From assembly GCA_003013855.2 (NCBI GenBank), contig ML058453.1:868001-932000 (forward strand): DNA of 64,000 nt. The letters run 5' to 3'. The notes beneath the pieces are model-generated. The model ran no database searches. It saw only the letters and a list, made by a program, of their open reading frames with translations, and was not told where the DNA came from. The position numbers and the translations under genes are program-made. Positions 34,954 through 46,300 of this stretch are shown here, one piece after another (within the stretch, counting starts at the first letter, position 1; every line of letters starts with the position of its first letter). Origin of the DNA: Liriodendron chinense (lineage: Eukaryota; Streptophyta; Magnoliopsida; Magnoliales; Magnoliaceae).

Positions 34954-36259
34954 TTTGCAACCTATCGAGTGTGTGTGTGCGCGCACGCGGACGTGCGCAA
35001 AACATCTAAGCATTGTGCAAAAAGTCAGCTTTATTATTTGGCAGACATAAGTTGCTTACGGCTTGTTTTTATTGAAGTTGACTGAATAGCAGGCTGCTGT
35101 AAAAAATAAACTCATACATTGGGTGCAAAATGAACAACTTTTCAATGTGTTTTTAATGCCTCCATCTTTACAACAGCGTGCAATCCAATCAAATCTTAGT
35201 ATATAGTACATGTAGAGACAAGTGCACTGCCCAACTCACATCTTTATTTATATCCCCCGTGAAAGGATCTTCATCTGCTGTTGACATGGCAGGATTTGAT
35301 TTGACAGAAAGTACATGTCATAGATTAGCCATGCATAGTATGTTTGAAAATTGTTAGGCCACGTGTATTCTTTGACTCAGCCCATTTCTAGCCCGCAGTC
35401 CAACAAAGTAGCTCAGACGGGCCCACCTAGTCTACCATAACATTGGTTCACAATCAATGTAAACATGTGAGCTAATCAATGTAAACACGTGAGCTGTCCG
35501 ATGAGGGCATGGGTGAGTTTTAATTGGTGAGTCGTATGCTTCCATCTATCAAATCTCGCCCAGTCATCTCACCACAAATGCCCATTCAGTGTCTATCTAA
35601 CGAGTTAGCTCACCTATTTGAGCGAGGTTTCGATGGATACCTAGACGTGGGGTCCACCTTGATGTATGTTCCTTATATCTAGACCATCCATCTGTTTTGA
35701 AAAATCATTTAGGGCATTATACAAAAACTGAAGCAGATCCCAATCTCATAATACAGGAAACAATGGTAATAGTCCATTAAATGCTTCTCATGGGATCCAA
35801 AAGCTTTGGATCAACCCGATATTTGTGTGGCCTCTTCATCCAATGCCTTTGCGACCTTACCAACAGGTTGGATGGAAAATAAACATTCTAGTGGCTCATG
35901 AAGTTTTTAATTTGGAGGATTCAATCAAAACTGTTTCCTGTGGTATGGTCTCCTAAGATTTGGATCTGCTTCATTTTTGGGCTCATGCCCTAAAATGATA
36001 TGGTGTGGATGTAAGGATATACATCACAGTGAGCCCCCACAGTTAGGGATCCACCAAATCCACCCAAAACCTGCTCCCCACCTATTTTTTTGTACGGCGG
36101 TCTATATGGTGGACGCGGATTTCCTGCAAAAGCCTTGCGCGGGAAGTTCCTGCACTTAGAACCAAGGTGGGGCCCACAGCGATGGGTTTTGATAAATCCA
36201 CCCCGTCCATCCATTTTGGGAGCTCATTTTAGGACATGAGAACAAAAATGAACCGGATA
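34954..36259. repeat. Tandem duplication, copy 1 (about 1.3 kb)
   Basis: It begins tttgcaacctatcgagtg and ends at 'aaccggata', where copy 2 starts with tttgcaacctgtcaagtg. It contains a GT/CG-rich run (34970-34996), a MITE copy (about 35645-36035) and the first 149 bases of a family-B MITE preceded by its target site ctatatggt (36102-36110). By eye it matches copy 2 at well over 90% of positions, with a few indels. Confidence 0.88.
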
Positions 36260-37584
36260 TTTGCAACCTGTCAAGTGTGTGTGTGCGCGCGCGGACGTGC
36301 GCAAAACATCTAAGAATTGTGCAAAAAGTCAACTTTATTATTTGGCGGACATAAATTGATTACGGCTTGTTTTTATTGAAGTTGACTGAATTGCGGGCTG
36401 CTATAAAAAAAATAGGCTCATACATTAGGTGCAAAATGAACAACTTTTCAATGTGTTTTTAATGCCTCCATCTTTAACAACAGCAGTGCAATCCAATCAA
36501 ATCTTAGTATATCGTACATGCAGAGACAAGTGCACTGCCCAACTCACATCTTTATTTATATCCCCCATGAAAGGATCTTCATCTGCTGTTGACATGGCAG
36601 GATTTGATTTGACAGAAAGTACATGTCATAGATTAGCCATGCATAGTATGTTTGAAAATTGTTAGGCCACGTGTATTCTTTGACTCAGCCCATTTCTAGC
36701 CCACAGTCCAACAAAATAGCTCATTCGGGCCCACCTAGTCTATCATAACATTGGCTCACAATCAATGTAAACATGTGAGCTAATCAATGTAAACACGTGA
36801 GCTATCCGATGAGGGCGTGGGTGAGTTTTAATTGGTGAGTCGTATGCTTCCATCTATCAAATCTTGCCCAGTCATCTCACCACAAATGCCCATTCAGTGT
36901 CTATCTAACGAGTTAGCTCACCTATTTGAGCGAGGTTTCGGCGGATACCTGGACTTGGGGTCCACCTTGATGTATGTTTCTTATATCTAAACCATCCATC
37001 TGTTTCGAAAAATCATTTTAGGGCATTATACAAAAACTGAAGCAGATCCAAATCTCATAATACTGGAAACAATGGTAGTAGTCCATTAAATGCTTCTCAT
37101 GGGATCCAAAAGCTTTGGATCAACCCGATATTTGTGTGGCCTCTTCATCCAATGTCTTTGTGACCTTACCAACAGGTTGGATGGAAAATAAACATTCTAA
37201 TGGCCCATGAAGTTTTTAATTTGGAGGATTCAATCAAAACTGTTTCCTGTGGTATGGTCTCCTAAGATTTGGATCTGCTTCATTTTTGGGCTCATGCCCT
37301 AAAATGATCCGACAAAATGGATGGATGGTGTGGATGTAAGGATATACATCACAGTGAGCCCCCACAGTTAGTGATCCACCAAATCCACCCAAAACCGCTC
37401 CCCACCTATTTTTTTTGTACGGCGGTCTATATGGTGGGCGCGGATTTCCTGCGAAAGCCTCGCGCGGGCAGTTCCTGCCGTTGGAACCAAGGTGGGGCCC
37501 ACAGTGATGGGTTTTGATAAATCCACCCCGTCCATCCGTTTTGGGAGCTCATTTTAGGACATGAGAACAAAAATGAACCGGATA
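36260..37584. repeat. Tandem duplication, copy 2 (about 1.3 kb)
   Basis: It repeats copy 1 in the same order. Here the family-B MITE continues past the unit end and is complete (37436-37965), so the original right breakpoint lies inside the MITE's left arm. The 78-codon frame at 36429-36665 is frameshifted in copy 1 and is not called as a gene. Confidence 0.88.
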
Positions 37585-37965
37585 CGAGACTCAAGTGGGC
37601 CGAAAACGTGAGGATTAAACGTCCACAGTTGAAATATTTGTGGAGCCACAAAATTTTCGAATCAGGATAATATTTGTTTTTCCTGTTCATCCCAGTAGTG
37701 GTGAAGTTATGAACGGTATGGATGTCATGTAAACATCACTGTGGACCTCAGGGAGGTTTCAACGGTAGTAATTTCCCTACACACCTTTTTCTTTAGTGAG
37801 GCCCACTTGAGTCTTGGATTCGGTTCATTTTTGTTATCATGTCCTAAAATGAGCTTCCAAAACGGATTGACGGGGTGGATTTTTCAAAAACCATCACTGT
37901 GGGCCCCAACTTGGTTCCCAGCGCAGGAACCTCCTGCGCAAGGCTTTGGCAGGAAATCCGCGCTC
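37436..37965. mobile_element. Intact palindromic MITE, family B, 9-bp target duplication
   Basis: The left end GGGCGCGGATTTCCTGCG and right end ggcaggaaatccgcgctc are inverted. The 9-mer CTATATGGT flanks it exactly (37427-37435, 37966-37974). Arms pair widely: left 'gtggggcccacagtgatgg' opposes right 'ccatcactgtgggcccc', and left 'gataaatccaccccgtcc' opposes right 'gacggggtggattttt'. Next to the TIR a second pair ('cgcgcgggcagttcctgc' / 'gcgcaggaacctcctgcgc') can form its own stem. It has no coding frame. Confidence 0.88.
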
Positions 37966-37974
37966 CTATATGGT

Positions 37975-39311
37975 GAGGGCCACCTCATCCAAGACTGAGA
38001 TATCCGACACCCTAGTCAGGCTTGCACTTGTGCTGCAGACAAAGCTACGGTACCAAGTAAAGGTGTGTGATTGGTCACTTAGCCAGGTCAGGGCTAGATA
38101 CCTACCCTTTCTCTTTTCAAGGAAAAGATACTATCGGACAATCCTAACCGTCACTTTTAAACACATCTTCAAGCAGTGAATGTGGAAATTTTGTTTACGA
38201 CAGTCTATTTGAAGGCCCCTGATCATCATGTGGCTACGATCAAACAATCAATTCGTGCTTTGAAGCTTTTGCCATCTGTAATAGCCCATAGTAAGGGCCG
38301 CACCTAATGCGCTCCATTCAAACGCTGTGCTTGAACTCAAAGTGCACATTCTTTAAAGGCATCGCAAGGTGATATGCCAATCGGGTCCATCCATATACTG
38401 AGTCCCACAACGGATGGCACACATTAGATAATTCTGTCCATCTGATTGGTGGCATCATCCACAGTACACCTTTCCACGTGTACTGTGGACGATTAATCTA
38501 CCATATTTCAGTTCTTCGGCCTATTCCGTGTCGTTATTCTTTCCAAAATGCCCAGGACTGAGGGGAAAAAAAAAAACAGATAACCAACCAACTGATACCC
38601 GCCTAGGGGATTGGATAATCAGACGGTCCAGATCAATCACCAAAATGAATTAATGTGCGACACGGCTAAGATAATTGAGACTTGATCTGGTGGGCCACCA
38701 CATCTTGGATCACTGCTCAAAGATTGCTGTGATTGGATGGACCTGTCAGTTTGCTTGCTGCAATTTCACTAGTTAAGTTAGACCGTGGCTCGCTTCTGTT
38801 TCTCAACTTCTCCCAGCCGTCGTTCTCAGACAACTGATGCAACGACTAAGATGACTCCAATCGAGATGATTTTTGGATTATTGATAATGTATCTTGTGGT
38901 CCACTATATCGACGGCTTTGATCACAGAGGAGATTTGACACTTGTATTAGATGGGAACCGGAGGATCATGATATTCACACACATATGCACGCATGCGTAT
39001 TTGCATGCACATGCATTAACTTCCTTTCCCCGTTTTGTTAGCGGAATCCCTTGGAGTTTGGGCCCACACGCCCCCTCCAAATGCAATGCGGCCATGTGCC
39101 AACCTGTTTACTCCTCCGCCCGATCGTATGGACGACCTGTAATCTCTTGGCGATTGCAGGTCAATCGTCTGTTGTTTTTGCATGTGGGTCCCACCTGATT
39201 CACGTCTCGGATGTTCTAGGAATGTGCCATGTTTATCCGAGGACGTGTTCACATGTGCACCTGAGCATTTTTTTCTGTAACTGCGCTCAAATGGTACTTG
39301 TGGTTGTACAG
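37975..39311. other. Unassigned intergenic sequence
   Basis: No gene is supported. A 137-codon plus-strand frame at 38785-39198 has no recognisable domain and its second half is low-complexity (repeated catgca/cacatg words). Confidence 0.4.
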
Positions 39312-39772
39312 GGATGCTGTGGGACCCACGTCAATCTTGTAGAAATCCACTCCGTCCATCCTGTTTTCTCCCTTTTACTCACGCTAGAAACGAAAAATCG
39401 GACCAAACCAAAACTTAGGTGCGCAAAAACATAGGGACAATGTAAAATCATGCCTAAGACCTCTAAATTCACATGATGTGTGGACCATATGGGTTGTGAA
39501 ATAACCTAATTTTTTGTATGTCCCTTCTTCCTAGTGGGTCCCTTCTGAGGAGTGGATTAGATGGAATATACACAACACAATGGCCCCACAAACAGTGAGA
39601 AAGGTTTTATTGGTTGCACGCCCCTTCCCAACTGTTCCTCGTGGTATGGCTCACCCGAGTTCCCATGCAGTCTGATTTAAAGCCCATGATCTACCATCAA
39701 GTGGCGCATCTAATCGACAGGGTGGATTGGATGGACAGCTGAGATGGGCCCCACAGCAGCCTGATAGGTGGG
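39312..39772. repeat. Palindromic MITE, worn
   Basis: The left arm (gctgtgggacccacgtcaat, atccactccgtccatcc), loop (agtggattagatggaata) and right arm (tcgtggtatggctcacccg, atgggccccacagcagcc) are in the standard order. Confidence 0.55.
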
Positions 39773-40164
39773 AGCGGTACCATATGTAGGCACTTATGTA
39801 TGTGCACATTCTCATGCCAGAAGCATGCATGCAAATCCCACCACGTATTTTATGTTTTGTAAGCAACACGTTTGGCACTTGCGATTATTATATTTTATTT
39901 TATTTTTTGACGGTTGACATTCAGCTTGTAAAAGCAATCGCTAGAATTATCTGATTGATGTGATATTCGGCTTGTGTGATCCATCCATGAAAGGACCCAG
40001 CAGGTAGTGCGTCCCGATCCACCATCCCAGCGACACATATGGTTGGAAGTATAATAACCGTATGATGATTCGCGCATCTACACCATACGTACTCATAGGC
40101 ACGCATGCATGTATGTCCATGTGTGTGCATGGATGTTAGGGTGACTCGTGTAGGTATACAAACG

Positions 40165-41645
40165 ATTTTTGCACATGAGATCCACCCCATCCATTAGGTC
40201 TTCCAGCCCGTGTTTAGTAGCCTCATCGAAATCAGGCCGATCCAAAGCTCAGGTGGGCCACCTAGTAGGTATAAGTGAAATATCATGCCTGAAACCTCTT
40301 ATTCAAATACTGTGGTCCACGTGAGTCTTAGAATAGCATAATTGTTGGAGCGTCCTTTCATCCTTTGGAGTCTCGTCGGATGAATGGATTAGATGGCATA
40401 TAAACACTTCCGTGGGGCCCACACGAAACTAACGGTGGGGCGTCCCCATCTCAACTGACCTCTCTCACAAACAAGTGGGAGCTCCGTGAGGTGATCACCT
40501 CGCCTCGTGTGCGGAATGCCTGGACACGAATTACCGACAAGGGTTGTGGAGAGCCATGCAACGAGAAGCTCTGTGGGGCCAGTGTGATGTGATGTGATAT
40601 ACACCATTCACACCTTTTTGGGGCCCACATAAGTTTATGGGTCAGACTTGTATTTGGTTTTTACTTCCTGTCCCGGTGGGGATCACCTTATGAACGGTTT
40701 GGATGGCATATAAACTTTACTTTCAATGGTGTGGATGTTTCCAGCCCTATTGCCCCCCTGTGGTGTGGCCTACAGCTTGATTTTTGGGCACACTTCCTAA
40801 CAAGGGCTGATGCAAATGATGGACGATATGGGTGTAACACGCATGTCCGTATGACCCACTTGAGTTTATGCTAGAACGGTTCTCTGGGAAGGACCAGAAT
40901 CCTCTGTGCGCCCATCATGTTGTTTGTGACACATCCACTCCGTCCATCTGGTGTGCATCTTGCTTTGGGGGAAAATTTCAGGTGGGGCACACCATAGGAA
41001 ACAATTAATCATCAAATATGTTTATTAAGTCAAAACAAAAAGGTGGGCCTCACAAAGGGGTGGGAGATGAATAAGGTGGAATCCCAACCACCAGTGTTAA
41101 AGACACAAGTGTCATTTTGTGAATGGTTGTAGTGAATTTAGCTAAAAGCATTAACATTGATTACAATTGTTGAGCAGTGAAATCAAATATTAAATGGACA
41201 AATACAAACAAACTTAAAACGCGTTGCGGATTGGCAGGTGATTCCTGCAACCATTGGCAGAACAAATTCAAATATTTGTGTTTTCCCTACATCCAAAGTT
41301 ACATCACTTTATAAACAGGTTGGATGGCAAATAAACAATGCAGTGGCCCCTAGGAAGTTTTCAACGGTAAGCATCCACTCCTATCGTTTGCACCAGCTCA
41401 TTTCAAGTCGGCAACTTCACCATTGAGGCACCTTTGGAGCACTGAAGTTTATGGATCCTCTATGCGCCCGTCAATGTTGTCTACCAGACACACACTCCAT
41501 AAGTGAGCACCTTACTCTGAGCACCTTACTCTAGGCCGGATGCATAGCTAGGGTGGACCACACCACAGGAAATAATTACACATTAATTATGTCCATCAAG
41601 TTTTTTAAAAAAATGGTGGGCCCCGCTTAGGTATTGGAGGGGGAA
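40165..41645. repeat. Cluster of MITE fragments
   Basis: At least four pieces can be separated. About 40165-40470 is a left arm plus loop. About 40563-40870 is a second copy (ctctgtggggccagtgtg; gtggtgtggcctacagctt). About 40905-41000 is a left arm. About 41217-41480 starts gcgttgcggattggcagg, a family-type end. Words of a further right arm run to about 41645. None is intact. Confidence 0.45.
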
Positions 41646-41664
41646 GCAGATTGCATCCACCTAC

Positions 41665-42135
41665 TTCAGTGGTGTATTAACGTCACCAAGTTCTATAGGC
41701 CCCACCATGATAAATGTGTTATTTTCATACTGTCCATCCATTTTGCAAGATCATTTTAAAGCAAGGGCCAAAAATTGAGGCGGATCCAAAGTTCAAGTGG
41801 ACCACACATGGTACACACCACAAAAAGGGATTGGACTCCTATGGTTGAAAACTTCATGGGGGCTACAGAAGTTTTAGATCAAGCTGATATATGTATTTTG
41901 ACTTCATCCACGTCTGTGTGACCTTACTTACACATTGGATGGCAAATAAACATCATAATTTGTTGAGAGGAACATTTTAACGATGGGTGTCATTGTTCCC
42001 ACTGCTTTATGTGGTGAGTTCACTTGAGCTTTGGATCTATCTATTTTTTAGTCCCTTCTCCCAGCATAGATGGACGGTATGGATATAACACATACATCAT
42101 GGTAGGGCCCACAGAATTTAGTGACGTAAACAAAC
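41665..42135. mobile_element. Palindromic MITE, family A-like
   Basis: Subterminal 'ttaacgtcaccaagttct' and 'agaatttagtgacgtaa' are inverted. The arms (ccccaccatgataaatgtg / cacatacatcatggtaggg) and loop (tagatcaagctgatatatg) are present. The terminal GCGGATT bases are not recognisable. Confidence 0.6.
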
Positions 42136-42296
42136 CACCGTGGTCACCCGAGACGAGTAAGGTAAAACCAAGGCAATGTGGCGAAAGACAAGTGTCATTT
42201 TGTGATTGCTTATTGTGAATGTAGCTAAAAGCATTAACATTGGTTACTATTGTTGGCAATAAAATCAAATATTATACAGACAGAGACAAACTAAAA

Positions 42297-42851
42297 CACG
42301 ACACCGATTGGCTGGTGACCTTACACCAGCCAGGTAGATGGCAGAAAAGTTCTGTGGGCCCCACCATAAAGTATGTGTTTTATCCACACCGTCCATCCAC
42401 TTTTCTAACTCATTTTAGACCGTGGTCTCAAAAATGAGTCAAATCCAAATCTCTATCTCTAGCGGACCACACCAAAGGAAACAGTGGGATAATGGCACCG
42501 ACCGTTGAGACCTTCTCAGGGCCCACCATAATGTTTATTTACCATCCAACCAGTTGATAAAATCACACAAATCTACATAAAGGTAAAACATAAATATAAT
42601 CTTGATCCAAAAATTTTGTGCCCCACAAGAAGCTTTTAATGCCGCATGTTTTATCACCATTGTTTCATGTGGTGTGGTCCACTAGAGCTTGGGATCTTAT
42701 TGATTTTTGGGTTCAGTGCCCTAATATGATCTGGCAAAGCTGATGGACAGGCGTGGATATAAAACAGGTACATCATGGTGGCCCCACAACGCCCAACACA
42801 TCACATACCACCATGGAGATGGTGTTTGGCAACACCACCAAATCCGCGTCC
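42297..42851. mobile_element. Palindromic MITE ending 210 bp before the gene's TATA motif
   Basis: The right end caccaccaaatccgcgtcc (to 42851) is a clear family terminus. The left end is worn (cgacaccgattggctgg). Arms pair: 'gggccccaccataaagta' and 'tacatcatggtggccccac'; 'agcggaccacaccaaaggaa' and 'tcatgtggtgtggtccact'. The position puts it in the presumed upstream region of the NPF gene, so it may contribute regulatory sequence; that is inference. Confidence 0.65.
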
Positions 42852-42908
42852 TTCGTAAATACAGCTGAAAGCAAATATTAAATAGATAAAGATAACACAA
42901 GATAAATT

Positions 42909-42930
42909 CTCTCCCTCTCTCTCTCTCTCT
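42909..42930. repeat. CT microsatellite in the promoter region
   Basis: A short pyrimidine run. Together with the CT run at 43033-43050 (after five CA units) it frames the presumed promoter. Such CT/GA runs are common near plant start sites. Confidence 0.8.
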
Positions 42931-43032
42931 GATCGTGTGTTAGTGTTTAGTTAAAAGCACAACAGACTCTGACCCCTCCACAGTAAGCTGCACTATCCAT
43001 AACAGTTCCAAAAACCCATTATCACACACACA

Positions 43033-43070
43033 CTCTCTCTCTCTCTCTCTAAGGTGTTATTATATATAAG
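43033..43070 (+). promoter_or_regulatory. Presumed core promoter: CT tract plus TATA motif
   Basis: CT repeats (43033-43050) are followed at 43061-43070 by TATATATAAG, the only good TATA-type motif in the last 200 bases before the NPF start codon. Transcription would begin near 43095 if this motif is used at the usual distance, giving a leader of about 130 bases that contains the AG microsatellite. Confidence 0.5.
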
Positions 43071-43083
43071 TACATCAACTTGT

Positions 43084-43166
43084 ATGGTAATCAGCAAAGA
43101 GGCCTTCTTGGGAGGAGAACTGGGTTCTGTTCTCTACTTGGGTTTTGAGTCTTTCAAGAGATTCTT

Positions 43167-43210
<44 letters not shown>

Positions 43211-43329
43211 CCAAGAGAAGGAGATGGATGTGGAGACAAGACAGAATTTCAAAGGAGAATCCATGCCCCTTGAGGTCTCAGTTGATTGGAGAGGCAGAGC
43301 CTGCAAGCCCAATAGGCATGGAGGCATGA
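43084..43329 (+). other. Possible upstream open frame overlapping the NPF start
   Basis: An ATG at 43084 opens a frame (81 codons plus stop at 43327-43329) that runs through the AG tract as an Arg-Glu repeat and crosses the main start codon in another frame. If transcripts begin upstream of 43084, it would compete with the main start. If they begin near 43095, as the TATA motif suggests, it is excluded. It encodes no recognisable protein. Confidence 0.35.
43172..43207 (+). repeat. AG microsatellite in the 5' leader of the NPF gene
   Basis: About 18 AG units lie 17 bases before the start codon. This is a variable-length tract in the leader; any effect on expression is untested. Confidence 0.9.
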
Positions 43330-46300
43330 GAGCTGCTGTCTTTGTATTGGGTCTCTCTCTCTCTCTATCTCATGTTCTCCTCCTATTCAAATGTCTGCTT
43401 GAAGTGCTATTTTGATTTCAAAATTTTCTTGAAAAGTTCCTGTTTATGAATTTTTGGATCCTTACAGTGTATTTAGTATTAATGATGTCATCAAGACGTC
43501 AATCGGAAGCCATTGTACTGCAATTTGCAGACTGGTTTCTCTATGTAATTTTCAATTGAGTGTCTTTAAATTGTTAGTTTTTTAGCAATTTTCTTAGTCC
43601 TACAAAGATCTGATTCAGTTCTTCATTGAATTTTCTTCTTTCTTAAAAAAAAGAAAAGAAAAGCGTCTTAAAGCATCAGTTGATTGAGGAGAGATATGGT
43701 GGTGAATTTGGTTTTTCTTTAATTTATTAGTGAACATACAGATGGGTTTTTATTTTTATTGGTTTCGTGGGTATTTCTGGCTTTCAGTTTTTGAAATGGG
43801 GAAGTAGCAGCTTTTTGAAGGAACATAGGAAGATCAATTTGATTTTTTCTTTTTTCTTTTTTAAGTCTGAGTGGAGATAATATGAATTGGGTTTTAATTT
43901 TTTTTTTTTTTTTTTTTTTTATGATTGGTTGGTTTTTCCAGGCATTCAAGCATTCGAAATCATGGCCATTGCTGCAGTTGGGAACAACCTCATAACATAT
44001 GTATTCAATGATATGCACTTCTCTCTGGCAAAATCTGCAAACGTAGTCACTAACTTTATAGGGACTGTCTTTCTCTTGTCTCTGGTTGGTGGGTTCCTCT
44101 CTGATTCTTATCTTGGGAGCTTCTGGACGATGCTCATCTTTGGCTTTGTGGAGCTCTCAGTAAGTTTCCTTTTTCTTTCTCTACTACTACTCTTTATCTT
44201 ATCTTTCAAATTCTATGATTTCAATTTCTATAGCATCTTTTTTCATTCTTTTTGAGATGTAGATTGATGTCTTCCTTGAAATGTTTTATTTTACCAACAG
44301 AGTCGATTTATAAACATGAGGATGGCATAGAAATTACGAAAGAAAATAGCCCAAGAAAATGACAGACCCAGCCCCCTTTTTTCTGACAATGAGAGTAGAG
44401 CTTGTAATCAATCAAAAACTCGTGTATAAAAAGAGGAAAAAAGGACAAATGATAGTGACAATGCTATTGAGAGTGAGAGAGAGGGTTGAATTCATAAATA
44501 AAATAAAAAAAAGGAAAAAATCAGAAATTTTGATCAATACAAAAAATGAAAAAAAGAAAAAACCATTTGTAAAACATGACATAATCAGAATACCAGACCA
44601 AACAAACCACTTGAAAAAAAAAAACTGTGAGGAGAAAAGACAAGATTAGAGAGAAAAAGAAAGAGATACTACTTGCATGTGTAATGTATTTGGTGGGCTT
44701 TTTCTTTCAGGGCTTCATACTACTATCAGTCCAAGCCCATCTCCCTCAACTAAGACCACCAAAATGCAACATGGCAACTGAAGGACAGCACTGTATTGAA
44801 GCCAATGGCTTTAAGGCCTTGATCTTCTTTGTAGCTCTCTACCTGGTGGCCTTAGGGAGTGGCTGTCTTAAGCCTAACATGATCTCTCATGGGGCTGATC
44901 AGTTCAGAAAGGAAGATCCCCAGCAATCAAGGAAGCTCTCCACCTACTTCAATGCTGCCTACTTCAGCTTCTGCGTCGGAGAGCTCATCGCCCTCACCGT
45001 CCTTGTGTGGGTCCAGACGCGATCGGGGATGGATGTGGGGTTTGGAGTGTCGGCCGCCGCCATGGCCATGGGATTGATCAGCTTGATTTCTGGTACACTT
45101 GTTTACAGGAACAAGCCTCCTCAAGGCAGCATCTTCACCCCAATTGCACAAGTAAGATGGGCTCATTATCTTCTCCTTGAATGATACTTTGCAAACGCCA
45201 AGTGCTCCACATGTGCTGACGTGGCTCATATGTGTTGGATACATGCTCTTCATCAGTAAAGCTCATGGTGAATATGTGCTGGCCCAAAAATCAGGATGGT
45301 CCACTCATGTAGTGTTGGTTAATCTTTTTTAAGTGATCATTGTTTCTTTGCACCTGTGGCCCAGCTGAAGAGTGGACTAACCTGTTCATTTCACTAAGGC
45401 ACATTCGCCGTTGGGCCCACTCGATGCATGTAGTGGATCTCGCATATGTGCCACGTTGGAACACGCTTGGTTTACAAGTAGCATTTCTTTTCTTTTAAAT
45501 GACTTTCTTTCATTTCAGTTCTACGAAAAAGTAGCGTTTTGGGATTGTGATTATGCTGATTGAGATTAGCTTTTTCCTTGAGCTATTTTTATGCCGATTG
45601 GGAACTGTTCTTGGGTTTCTATTTTTCAGTTATTTTAAGCTGTTTGGATTAAAAAAAAATGTAGTTGTTTTTATGAGAATTGCCCTTTTCTTCTTTCTTT
45701 TATGAGAACTGTTCTCGGGTTTCTCATCTTAGGTTATGTTAAGCTGATTGGAGTTATTTTTATGAGAACTGATCTTTTTCTTCTTTCTTTTATTTTATTC
45801 TTACAAGTTAAAGAACTTCCTTCTACTTAAATCATTCAAATCTCATGAATAGATTAGTTTCTCTGCTTACACTGATTAGAAGTTGTTTTTTGGGTATGCT
45901 AATGGTGATTAAGATCATTTTTATGGGTTATTTTGTGATAATTAGAAACATTTTTCTTCCTTTTTCTATATAGATTAAATAACATTTGCTTTATATGTAC
46001 TTTTCTGAGAACTTAAAGAACTTATAAAGCTATCTTTTCTTGGGTTTTGGTAGTGCTAATTAGGATTAGAATATGGGTTTTTGTTAATGTTAATTAAGGA
46101 CAGTTAATATGTTGTTTTAGTCCTGATTGCAAACATATCTCCTTTTGAATGAAAATGAGAGATTTTAATTTGGTTGTTTTATCATGATGGAAGAATAGCT
46201 TTTGGCTTTTGGTTATCTTTTGTTGAAACAGCTTTTTTTTTCACTTTTGGGGGTTATGTGTACTCTAATCTGGAATGGTTTCTTGGATCATGTTTATCTT

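Noticed and set aside
36429..36665. 78-codon frame in duplication copy 2
   Set aside because: The equivalent in copy 1 has indels that break the frame, and no domain is seen.
38785..39198. 137-codon plus-strand open frame
   Set aside because: No family resemblance; its second half is low-complexity catgca/cacatg repeats.
43942..44255. Separate small membrane protein gene
   Set aside because: This frame is exon 2 of the NPF gene read into the intron past the GT donor at 44160.
44359..44649. Lysine-rich frame in the second NPF intron
   Set aside because: A-rich intron sequence; the GT-AG exons on both sides join in frame without it.
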